Assembly (NCBI GenBank): GCA_013821525.1
Contig: JACDGR010000219.1
Coordinates: 1-6,129, forward strand
Source: Actinomycetota bacterium
Lineage (GTDB): Bacteria > Actinomycetota > Thermoleophilia > Gaiellales > Gaiellaceae
DNA: 6,129 nt
Direction: 5' to 3'
This document shows positions 1 through 5,841 of this stretch, piece by piece. Every line of letters starts with the position of its first letter. Positions within the stretch are counted from its first letter, which is position 1. The notes under the pieces are model-generated. The model did not search any database, had not been told where the DNA came from, and was given only the letters and a program-made list of their open reading frames with translations. Made by a program: the position numbers and the translations under genes.

Positions 1-1554
1 CGACAGCGTCGGCGTGCCGGAGAGGGTCATGTTCGAGAAGTAGTCGGCTGAGTACTGGCCCGCGGGGCAGTTGCTCGTCGGCGGCGTCGAGTACGTGATC
101 CGGTGGATCGCGCCGCCGGTGAAGTCGGCGTAGAACATGTCGCCGTTCGGCCCGGTCACGAGGTCGATCGGCGCGCCTGCGCCCGTCTCGAACGTCGTCA
201 CCTGCGACGGATCGGGCAGTCCATCAGCGCCTGCCGCCATCGCCCAGATGCAGTTGCGCGAGTAGTCCGCAAAGAAGAGCGCCTTCGAGTAGCCGGCCGG
301 GTACGAGGTGCCGCTGTAGAAGTTGAGGCCGGTGATCGACGAGCTGCCGGGCGCGCAGTTCTCGCCAGGGACGACAGTCGAGTTGTGCGAGTAGAACCGC
401 ACGGGTGGGGTCACCTGGTCCGAGGTCAGATTGTTGCAGATGTTGAGGCCCGCGGACTGGTATCCAGCCTGCGGGAACGGGCCTTCGTAGCAGGGCCAGC
501 CGAAATCCTGGACGGTCGGAGTCGAGGTGTCGACGTGGTTGATCTCCTCGTAGTCGTTCCAGCCGACGTCACCGAGCCAGAGATCGTTCGTGCCGGGGCG
601 CATCACGAAGCGGAAGGGATTCCGGAACCCGTCGGCCACGATCCGGCGCGCGTTCGCATCGGAGCTGAACGACAGCGGGTTCGTCGGCACCCCCGCACCG
701 GTGTTCGGGTCGATGCGGATCACCGAGCCGTTCAGATCGGTCGGGTCGGACGGGGTTCGCACGTCCTGGGAGCGCAGGGCTCCGCCCTCCGCGGTCGGCG
801 GCGTCTGCGTGCCTCCGACTCCGGTCGGCGGGTCACCGCACGGGTTGACGGGATTCCCCGCCTGGCCCCAGTCGGCGTAGAGGAAGCTCGCCCCATCGCC
901 GCCGCTCGCGTAGAGGTACCCGTCAGCGCCGAACTGCAGGTCGCCGATCGAGTGGCTCGGGAACTGCTGGCACCAGTCGTTGATGATCACGTTCTCCGAC
1001 CCGGGCACCATGGTGTTCCCGTTTGCGGTCAGCCGCGCAAGGCGACCGCTGACGACGCAGCCGTCCTGCGTCGCACCGGGAGGAGTCGCGCAACCGTCGG
1101 AGTCCTGCCCGGCGACGCCCCAGGTGGGAGCGGTGCCCCCGATCGGCGCGTCGTAGGTGTAGAGGACATAGATATAAGGCCGGGTCGGGAACTGCGGATC
1201 GAGAACCATCCCGAGGAGACCGCGGTCCCAGAAGTTGTGCACCTCGGTGCGCAGGTCGGCGAACACCGTCGGCGTCGGGTCGGTGAGGCTGTCGTACTCG
1301 AGGATCATCCCGCTCTTCTCGGCCACGAAGATGCGGCCGTCGGGCGCGAAGCGGAAGGTCGTCGGGTTGTTCAGGCCGCCGATCGCCACCGTGTCCTTGA
1401 ACCCGATCGGCAGCGTGCTGGCGACAGCCGAGTGGGCGTTCGCGCCGAAGATGGCGATCAGCGCACAGACGAGAGAGGCGAACGTCGCTGCCCGGGCACG
1501 CGGAAGCCGGGAAGCCAAAATCGCTCCCTCCGTCTGAGCCGAGTTACGCCGCAT
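1..1554 (-). CDS. Secreted PQQ-dependent glucose/sorbosone dehydrogenase-like protein with PA14-like extension (3' partial)
   Basis: An open minus-strand frame of 518 codons runs off the left edge with no stop. Numbered from the ATG at 1554, residues 20-46 look like a Sec signal peptide (Arg-rich start, hydrophobic core, AxA-like end at HSAVAS), so the protein is probably exported. Residues 50-488 match the glucose/sorbosone dehydrogenase six-bladed beta-propeller: FVAEKSG (76-82), HSIGDLQFGADGYLY (201-215; His201 sits where the catalytic base of soluble glucose dehydrogenase lies), GFRNPFR (309-315; Arg-Asn of the PQQ-contact motif) and GDVGWNDYEEIN (328-339). Nine cysteines after the signal fit disulfides outside the cell. 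From Cys496, QYSADYFSNMTLSGTP resembles the start of a PA14 domain, often carbohydrate-binding. Family role: PQQ-linked oxidation of aldoses or related sugars; the substrate here is unknown, and many relatives lack shown activity. Start is uncertain: a TTG at 1518 has a better ribosome site (GGAGG, 8 nt spacing) and gives a tidier signal peptide. Divergent from the glycosyltransferase operon. Confidence 0.9.
   Translation of the reverse strand, partial: MRRNSAQTEGAILASRLPRARAATFASLVCALIAIFGANAHSAVASTLPIGFKDTVAIGGLNNPTTFRFAPDGRIFVAEKSGMILEYDSLTDPTPTVFADLRTEVHNFWDRGLLGMVLDPQFPTRPYIYVLYTYDAPIGGTAPTWGVAGQDSDGCATPPGATQDGCVVSGRLARLTANGNTMVPGSENVIINDWCQQFPSHSIGDLQFGADGYLYASGGDGASFLYADWGQAGNPVNPCGDPPTGVGGTQTPPTAEGGALRSQDVRTPSDPTDLNGSVIRIDPNTGAGVPTNPLSFSSDANARRIVADGFRNPFRFVMRPGTNDLWLGDVGWNDYEEINHVDTSTPTVQDFGWPCYEGPFPQAGYQSAGLNICNNLTSDQVTPPVRFYSHNSTVVPGENCAPGSSSITGLNFYSGTSYPAGYSKALFFADYSRNCIWAMAAGADGLPDPSQVTTFETGAGAPIDLVTGPNGDMFYADFTGGAIHRITYSTPPTSNCPAGQYSADYFSNMTLSGTPTLS
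1527..1531 (-). promoter_or_regulatory. Shine-Dalgarno site supporting a TTG start for the dehydrogenase
   Basis: On the minus strand GGAGG lies 8 nt before an in-frame TTG at 1518-1516, which is near-ideal spacing. The upstream ATG at 1554 has only a purine-rich run (AGGGGGGAAG, 1570-1561) in front of it. If the TTG is the true start, the protein loses its first 12 residues and the signal peptide begins MASRLPRARA. Inference from spacing only. Confidence 0.5.
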
Positions 1555-1641
1555 CTCCCACTTCCCCCCTGCCTGACGTACGTGTGCCGGCTGAGAATAG
1601 ACCCGAATTGCCACAACTGCCAGTGGCAAGATGAATAAATC
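1555..1641. promoter_or_regulatory. Divergent intergenic region, likely holding both promoters
   Basis: These 87 bp separate two genes transcribed away from each other, so promoters for both should lie here or just inside the coding ends. The stretch 1590-1641 is richer in A/T than its surroundings. On the minus strand TATTCT (complement of 1594-1599) could be a -10 box, with TGGCAG 17 nt upstream as a poor -35. No consensus promoter is clear for the plus strand. The inverted repeat listed separately lies within this region. Confidence 0.45.
1608..1629. repeat. Perfect 7-bp inverted repeat, candidate operator
   Basis: TTGCCAC (1608-1614) and GTGGCAA (1623-1629) are exact reverse complements separated by 8 bp. 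The spacer carries a further TGCCA (1618-1622), which pairs with TGGCA (1624-1628) as an overlapping, tighter palindrome. There are thus three TGCCA half-sites, two direct (9 bp apart) and one inverted, ending 12 bp before the GTG start at 1642. The form and position fit a binding site for a dimeric repressor or activator controlling one or both divergent genes. An RNA hairpin in the glycosyltransferase leader is the alternative. No family of regulator can be named. Confidence 0.4.
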
Positions 1642-2550
1642 GTGAACGTCCTCGTCTTCACCAACATGTGGCCCTCGCCCGGCGACCCCTACGGCACGTT
1701 CGTGGCCGCCCAGGTTGACGACCTCCGAGCCGCCGGAGCCCACGTGAGCGTGCTCGAATTCGATGCCAGAGGTGCACGGGGCGCCTACCTGACCGCCGCC
1801 AGGGAGCTCCGCCGCCGCGTCGCCGCGGAGCAGCCGGACCTCGTGCACGCCCACTATGGCCTGACCGGATTCGTCGCGCAGGCCGAGCGCGCCGTGCCGA
1901 CGGTCACCACCTTCCACGGGAGCGACGCCCACGTTCCGTGGCAGCGGCGCCTCTCGCGGATCGCGGCACGGAACTCGACGCCGGTCGCCGTCAGCCGGGA
2001 GATCGCCGAGCTGATCCGCAGACCGGATGCGGCGGTGATTCCGATGGGCGTCGACACGGATCACTTCAGGCCGATGCCGCGTAGTGAGGCGCGTGAGACG
2101 CTCGGTCTCGACCCGGCGCGACGCTACGTGCTCTTTCCCGCAGGACGTTCGAACGCGATCAAGCGCTACGACCTGTTCGCGGCGGCGATTGCCGGGCTCG
2201 AGGTCGAGGGGCTGCCGTTCGAGGGCTACTCGCGCGACGAGGCTCGTCTCCTCCTGAATGCCGTCGACGCACTCCTCCTGACCTCTGCGCACGAGGGCTC
2301 GCCCGTCACCGTGCGGGAGGCGCTCGCATGCGACACACCTGTCGTCTCGGTTTCGGTGGGTGATGTCGCGGAGACGCTCTCCGGCCTGCCGGGGTGCGCG
2401 GTCGTAGCGGCGGATCCTGCGAGGCTCGCGTCCGCGGTCGAGCTCGCCCTCGACGCACCGCGCGACGGAACGTTGCGCGAACGGGCACTCGGTTCGTCAC
2501 GCCCCGCGATCGCCGCGCGGCTGTTGGAGCTCTACGGCCGTCTGGCTTGA
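1642..2550 (+). CDS. GT4-type glycosyltransferase (302 aa)
   Basis: A soluble GT-B fold enzyme that should transfer a sugar from a nucleotide-sugar donor on the cytoplasmic side. The N-terminal domain starts with MNVLVFTNMWPSP and GTFVAAQVDDL (the acceptor-side loop usual in this family). HAHYGLTGFVA (about residues 70-80) and TFHGSDAH (about 90-100) follow, then the linker VIPMGVDTDHFRP. The C-terminal donor domain has the basic AIKRYD segment and EGSPVTVREAL, the E-x7-E motif that binds the donor, followed by ACDTPVVSVSVGDVAE. At 302 residues it is shorter than the usual 350-400. The region between KRYD and LLLTS is compressed, but no motif is lost and no frameshift is seen. The GTG start is chosen because it directly precedes the first beta strand; an ATG at 1631 is out of frame and hits a stop. 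The ribosome site is weak. It is followed closely by a membrane glycosyltransferase, suggesting one pathway for an envelope glycan or glycolipid. Donor and acceptor cannot be told. Confidence 0.9.
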   Translation: MNVLVFTNMWPSPGDPYGTFVAAQVDDLRAAGAHVSVLEFDARGARGAYLTAARELRRRVAAEQPDLVHAHYGLTGFVAQAERAVPTVTTFHGSDAHVPWQRRLSRIAARNSTPVAVSREIAELIRRPDAAVIPMGVDTDHFRPMPRSEARETLGLDPARRYVLFPAGRSNAIKRYDLFAAAIAGLEVEGLPFEGYSRDEARLLLNAVDALLLTSAHEGSPVTVREALACDTPVVSVSVGDVAETLSGLPGCAVVAADPARLASAVELALDAPRDGTLRERALGSSRPAIAARLLELYGRLA

Positions 2551-2555
2551 CCAAC

Positions 2556-2585
2556 GCCGGTGTGATCAAGGCTGGTGTGAGCAAA
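2556..2585 (+). repeat. Imperfect 15-bp tandem duplication at a gene start
   Basis: GCCGGTGTGATCAAG (2556-2570) is followed at once by GCTGGTGTGAGCAAA (2571-2585); 12 of 15 positions match. Each copy contains an in-frame GTG (2562 and 2577), so the duplication repeats a candidate start codon. Only the second GTG has an AAGG (2568-2571) at usable spacing. In protein terms it reads AGVIK-AGVSK. Confidence 0.6.
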
Positions 2586-3884
2586 GCTCCGCCTGTGCTC
2601 CTCGCACTCGCGGCGGGCGCGGGGGCCGTGCTCGGCGCAGAGTGGTTGCGGCGCTCGCCGAGCGCTGCGTCAGGCCCGTGGCTCTGTGTCGAGGTCGCTG
2701 CGATGGCCGTGGCACTCGGCGTCGCCTGGCGCCGCCAGGACGAGCTGCGCGGTCGCGACCTGATCATCGCGGCGGTCGTGTTCCAGCTGGCGCTCGTTGC
2801 GGTGCGTCACCACGTCGGCTCCCTGGGGGACACGGACGTCAACGACGTCTACACGCAGCAGGGGCACAAGCTGCTCGACGGCACCTACCCGCGATCCGAG
2901 TACCCGCCGGGCGGCGTCCTCGTCTTCGCGCTCGACAACCTGCTCGGCGGTGGGTCTGCTCGGACCTCGAACGGGATCGTGATGGCCGGGTTCCAGGCTG
3001 GGCTCGTGGCGTCGATCTGCGGCATCCGTTCGCGAACCGCCCTGTGGTTCGCAGCGGTCGTCGCGTTCTGGCCGGCGAACGCGTACTTCTGGCTCCTGCG
3101 TTATGACCTGGCACCGACTGCGCTGCTCGCAGCCGGACTTCTCCTCGCCGAGCGGCGCCGTTTCGGTCTCGCGGGCGTGTGCCTCGGAGTGGGCGCTGCA
3201 CTCAAATGGATTCCGGCGCTCGCGTGCCTGAGCCTGGCGATCTGGCTCTTCTCGTCCCGTCGCGTGCGCGAGGGACTACGCCACAGCGGGGGCTTTCTAG
3301 TTGCGCTCGCGGCGTTCAACGTTCCGTTTCTGGCCGCCGCGCCGGGCGCGGTGCTGCACGCCTATGCTGCGCAGGGCCCGCGCACCGTTACGGCCGAGTC
3401 GTTCATCTATCCGCCGCTCCATCTGCTGGGGCTGGCGCAGATCGACCGGGCGACCGGTCACATCTGGGAGTCGGCGGAGACGCCGCACTGGGCGAACACG
3501 CTCGCGATCGCGATTCAGCTCGCAGTCGTGCTCGGCGCGCTGATGATCGCCGTGCACGTGCGAGGCCGCCTGCGGCCCGCGGTGGCAGTCGCGGCCCTTG
3601 CGCCCGCCTCGTTTCTGCTGACGAACCGCATCTTCAGTCCGCAATTCGCAGTCGAGATCGAGGCGTGTTTCGTGATTGCCGCAGCGCTGCTCGTCCGGTC
3701 GCGCCACGGACAGGCGGTAATCGGCTGCGCGGTGATGGCCGCGACGGCCGCGAACGCGCTCGTGTACCCCGCGCGTGTCGATCACTGGCTCTACCCCTCC
3801 GTCGCGTTCTTCGGCCTTGCCTTCGTGCTGAGCGCCGTCCTCGCGCGCATCGCGTGGTCACAGCCCGCGCGCGGCGCCGAGTGA
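2577..3884 (+). CDS. Integral membrane GT-C glycosyltransferase, GT87/DUF2029-like
   Basis: A 435-residue multi-pass protein with about 11-13 hydrophobic segments (for example 5-20, 36-51, 61-77, 154-171, 178-191, 238-254, 306-326, 361-374, 406-425). After the third helix comes an acidic loop, GDTDVND (84-90), where GT-C enzymes carry catalytic or metal-site acids, then LLDGTYPRSEYPPGG (99-113), the EYPPG signature of GT87-like proteins. YDLAPTALLAAGLLLAERR and the GVGAALKWIPAL segment (about 204-215), plus FSPQFAVE (353-360), also fit that family. Known members use polyprenyl-phosphate-mannose on the outer membrane face; the sugar used here is not known. Start choice is uncertain: GTG 2577 has AAGG 5 nt upstream; GTG 2562 has none; TTG 2547 overlaps the upstream stop in a TTGA arrangement that could allow re-initiation. 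It is very probably co-transcribed with the GT4 gene. Confidence 0.82.
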   Translation: MSKAPPVLLALAAGAGAVLGAEWLRRSPSAASGPWLCVEVAAMAVALGVAWRRQDELRGRDLIIAAVVFQLALVAVRHHVGSLGDTDVNDVYTQQGHKLLDGTYPRSEYPPGGVLVFALDNLLGGGSARTSNGIVMAGFQAGLVASICGIRSRTALWFAAVVAFWPANAYFWLLRYDLAPTALLAAGLLLAERRRFGLAGVCLGVGAALKWIPALACLSLAIWLFSSRRVREGLRHSGGFLVALAAFNVPFLAAAPGAVLHAYAAQGPRTVTAESFIYPPLHLLGLAQIDRATGHIWESAETPHWANTLAIAIQLAVVLGALMIAVHVRGRLRPAVAVAALAPASFLLTNRIFSPQFAVEIEACFVIAAALLVRSRHGQAVIGCAVMAATAANALVYPARVDHWLYPSVAFFGLAFVLSAVLARIAWSQPARGAE

Positions 3885-3887
3885 CGG

Positions 3888-5114
3888 TCAGAGCAGGTCG
3901 CGAATCGCACGTTCCGCAAGCTCCGCGCCGATCGCGAGGGCTGCGGTCGCTCCCGGCGACGGTGCGTTCACGACATGCATCGTGCGGGGGCCGCCGACGA
4001 TCAGGAAATCGTCGATCAGGCCGCCTGCCGGAGTCATCGCCTGCGCGCGGATGCCGGTCGGGCCGAAGCTCAGGTGCCGGGCTTCGACGGCGGGGAGGTA
4101 GCGTCGAAGCTCGGCGACGAAAGCGCGCTTCGACAGGTCGCGCCACAGCTCCCCGGCGGCCATGCCAAGGTGGCGACGTCCGAACCGCAGGACGCCGGAG
4201 TAGCCGAGTGCCGAGAGCGCGTCGCGGGGAACGAGGGCGAGCCTGCGGTAGCGCTCGCGAGCGAGCGCGAGCACGGCGTTCGGGCCGGCAAGGATGCTCC
4301 CGTCGATCCGCTTCGTGAAATGGACTCCGAGAAACGGAAACGCTGGATCGGGAACGGGGTAGAGCAGACCGCGGACGAGGTGTGAGCTCTCCGGTCGGAG
4401 CGTGTAGTAGTCACCACGGAACGGCACGATGCGCACGCCGGGATCGGCCCCGCTCAGACGCGCGAGCCGGTCGGATTGCAAACCGGCGCAGGTGATGACG
4501 TGCCCGGTCTCGATCGCCTCCTCCGCCGTCTGAACGACGGTCGCTCGAGCTGTCGTGTCGAAGCCGATGACCGCTCGGCCGAGCCGCAGCTCACCACCGA
4601 GCTCCTCGACGTCGCGAGCCAGCGCTCGTGCGACAGCCCGGTAGTCGATCACGCCCGTTCCGGGAACGTGCAGCGCGCGGATGCCCGCCGCCTGCGGCTC
4701 GATCTCTCTCAGCCCGGCGCCGTCGAGCTCGGCGAGGCCGGAGACGCCGTTCGCGAGCGCGCGCCTCTTCAGCTCTTCGAGCCGAACGAGCTCGGAGGAG
4801 TCGACGGCGACGACCACCTTCCCGCAGACGTCGACCGGGATGTTGTTCTGCTCCGCGTAGGCCAGCAGCTCACGCCTGCCCGACAGGCACAACGAGGCTT
4901 TCAGCGAGCCTGGCTGGTAGTAGACGCCGGAGTGGACGACGCCCGAGTTGTGGCCGGTCTGGTGGTGGCCGACCACGGGCTCCTTGTCGAGCACGACCAC
5001 GCGGAGGGCGGGACGACGGGTCAGTAGGGCGCGGGCGGTCGCAAGACCGAGGATCCCGGCGCCGACCACCGTGACGTCGTGACGGTCGGTCAACGCCCTC
5101 GTGGCATCAACCAT
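3888..5114 (-). CDS. lhgO: L-2-hydroxyglutarate oxidase (FAD-dependent, LhgO family)
   Basis: A 408-residue flavoprotein of the DAO-like family that oxidises L-2-hydroxyglutarate to 2-oxoglutarate; in E. coli the enzyme passes electrons to membrane quinones. GAGILG (18-23) is the dinucleotide-binding loop, with VVVLDKE (39-45) ending the second strand; Asp43 stands where Glu is usual. HNSGVVHSGVYY (55-66) is the family signature around the flavin. PFRGDYYTLRPE, FPFLGVHFTKRIDG and GPNAVLAL mark the substrate domain, and the C-terminal GIRAQ (354-358), GGLIDDFLI (364-372) and NAPSPGATAALAIG (383-396) complete the set. Length and motifs are normal, so it looks intact. The ATG directly follows the stop of the upstream response regulator with no spacer; its ribosome site (GAGGA, 4 nt away) lies inside that gene, which predicts translational coupling. 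No csiD or gab gene (partners in E. coli lysine/glutarate breakdown) is in view, so a metabolite-repair role is the simpler reading. Confidence 0.93.
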   Translation of the reverse strand: MVDATRALTDRHDVTVVGAGILGLATARALLTRRPALRVVVLDKEPVVGHHQTGHNSGVVHSGVYYQPGSLKASLCLSGRRELLAYAEQNNIPVDVCGKVVVAVDSSELVRLEELKRRALANGVSGLAELDGAGLREIEPQAAGIRALHVPGTGVIDYRAVARALARDVEELGGELRLGRAVIGFDTTARATVVQTAEEAIETGHVITCAGLQSDRLARLSGADPGVRIVPFRGDYYTLRPESSHLVRGLLYPVPDPAFPFLGVHFTKRIDGSILAGPNAVLALARERYRRLALVPRDALSALGYSGVLRFGRRHLGMAAGELWRDLSKRAFVAELRRYLPAVEARHLSFGPTGIRAQAMTPAGGLIDDFLIVGGPRTMHVVNAPSPGATAALAIGAELAERAIRDLL

Positions 5115-5123
5115 CTAGTCCTC
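5115..5123 (-). promoter_or_regulatory. Regulator stop / lhgO ribosome site junction
   Basis: On the minus strand GAGGA (5123-5119) is followed by the TAG stop of the response regulator (5117-5115) and at once by the ATG of lhgO (5114-5112). The ribosome site sits within the last codons of the regulator, so lhgO initiation should depend on ribosomes ending the upstream gene. The 4-nt spacing is short for an independent start. Confidence 0.6.
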
Positions 5124-5750
5124 GTAGAGCGGGTTCTCGATGATCCCGCGCTGGTACGCGAGACGCACTGCCTCGGTGCGGTTCGCCGCGTCGAGCTTGC
5201 GGTAGATGTTCGTCAGGTGGAACTTGACGGTCTGTTCGGCGACGAAGAGCTCCTTGCCGATCGCCTGGTTCGACAGCCCTCGGGCGAGCGCCTGGATGAT
5301 CCCGATCTCGCGCGGCGTCAGGCCGAGCTCGGTCGCGCCCGACGGCAGGCCCTTCGGCGGCAGCCCGACGGCGTGGAACACGGTTCCGTCCATCGCCTGT
5401 CGCAGCGTCGAGGGCAAGTCGACCGGGTTGACGCTCTTGATCACGTACGCGCTGGCGCCGCGCTCGAGCGCCGACTGGATCACTGCGGGCTCGGTCGAGG
5501 CGGAGAGGATGACCACCTTGATCGACGGATGATCGCGTTTGATCTGCTCGAGAGCCGAGAGCCCGTCGAGGCCTGGCATTCGGAGATCGAGCAGGACGAG
5601 ATCGGGATTCGTTCGCCTGACGAGAGGGAGGATCTGGCTGCCGGTGCTCGCCTCCGCGACGACCTCGAAGTCCTCCTCGGCATCGAGAGCCCGCTTGATC
5701 CCTTCGGCGATCAGCCGATGGTCGTCGGCGATCAGAACGCGCATCTGCAC
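5115..5750 (-). CDS. NarL/FixJ-family response regulator (REC-LuxR HTH)
   Basis: A 211-residue DNA-binding regulator. The receiver domain (3-120) has the acid pair Asp9/Asp10 (IADDHRLIAEG), phospho-acceptor Asp55 (LLDLRMPGLDG), Ser83 at the switch position (VVILSAS) and Lys105 (AYVIKSV), so phosphorylation chemistry appears complete. The LuxR-type helix-turn-helix covers about 144-200: LTPREIGIIQALARGLSNQAIGKEL, then the recognition part TVKFHLTNIYRKL. It ends with a short tail, NPLYED. The GTG at 5750 is the longest start; an ATG two codons in (5744) also begins directly at the first strand, and neither has a strong ribosome site. A histidine kinase gene lies 91 bp upstream on the same strand and is its presumed partner; lhgO follows with no gap. 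Targets are unknown; lhgO, its own operon and the divergent region at 1555-1641 are candidates only by proximity. Confidence 0.95.
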   Translation of the reverse strand: MQMRVLIADDHRLIAEGIKRALDAEEDFEVVAEASTGSQILPLVRRTNPDLVLLDLRMPGLDGLSALEQIKRDHPSIKVVILSASTEPAVIQSALERGASAYVIKSVNPVDLPSTLRQAMDGTVFHAVGLPPKGLPSGATELGLTPREIGIIQALARGLSNQAIGKELFVAEQTVKFHLTNIYRKLDAANRTEAVRLAYQRGIIENPLYED

Positions 5751-5841
5751 ACCAGGTTCAAGGAGTCGTCCGTTTCTTTTGGGATGACACCGCCAGTGTG
5801 CACGCTACGTGACGACTCGGGCGGCGGATTCTCGCGTGAGC
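5751..5841 (-). promoter_or_regulatory. Kinase-regulator intergenic spacer with inverted repeat
   Basis: These 91 bp between the kinase stop and the regulator start are unusually long for a kinase-regulator pair of this class and contain no open frame worth calling. GAGTCGTC (5763-5770) and GACGACTC (5811-5818) are a perfect 8-bp inverted repeat 40 nt apart; between them lie a small CACG-CTA-CGTG hairpin (5801-5811) and an A-rich patch on the minus strand (5773-5780). The spacer could hold a second promoter for the regulator and lhgO, a processing or attenuation structure, or an operator. None can be confirmed by eye. Confidence 0.35.

Noticed and set aside
1450..1480. Cys30 in the dehydrogenase signal peptide as a lipoprotein lipobox
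   Set aside because: The residues before it (SLV) do not match the small-residue pattern needed at -1, and the Cys lies inside the hydrophobic core.
103..1638. A 511-codon plus-strand open frame
   Set aside because: It lies opposite the dehydrogenase gene, is dominated by Arg, Val, Ala and Gly, and shows no family motif. The minus strand carries clear propeller motifs, so this is a GC-driven antisense shadow.
3865..3878. GC palindromes (CCGCGCGCGG, GGCGCC) near the convergent gene ends as a terminator
   Set aside because: They lie inside the coding sequence, have no usable loop and no T-run, and such palindromes are common in GC-rich DNA.
3179..4318. A 379-codon plus-strand open frame spanning the GT-C end and lhgO
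   Set aside because: Very Arg-rich, no motif, and it crosses two well-supported genes on opposite strands in another frame.
3888..5114. lhgO as part of a csiD-lhgO-gab lysine/glutarate operon
   Set aside because: No csiD, gabD, gabT or transporter gene is adjacent; the neighbours are a response regulator and glycosyltransferases.
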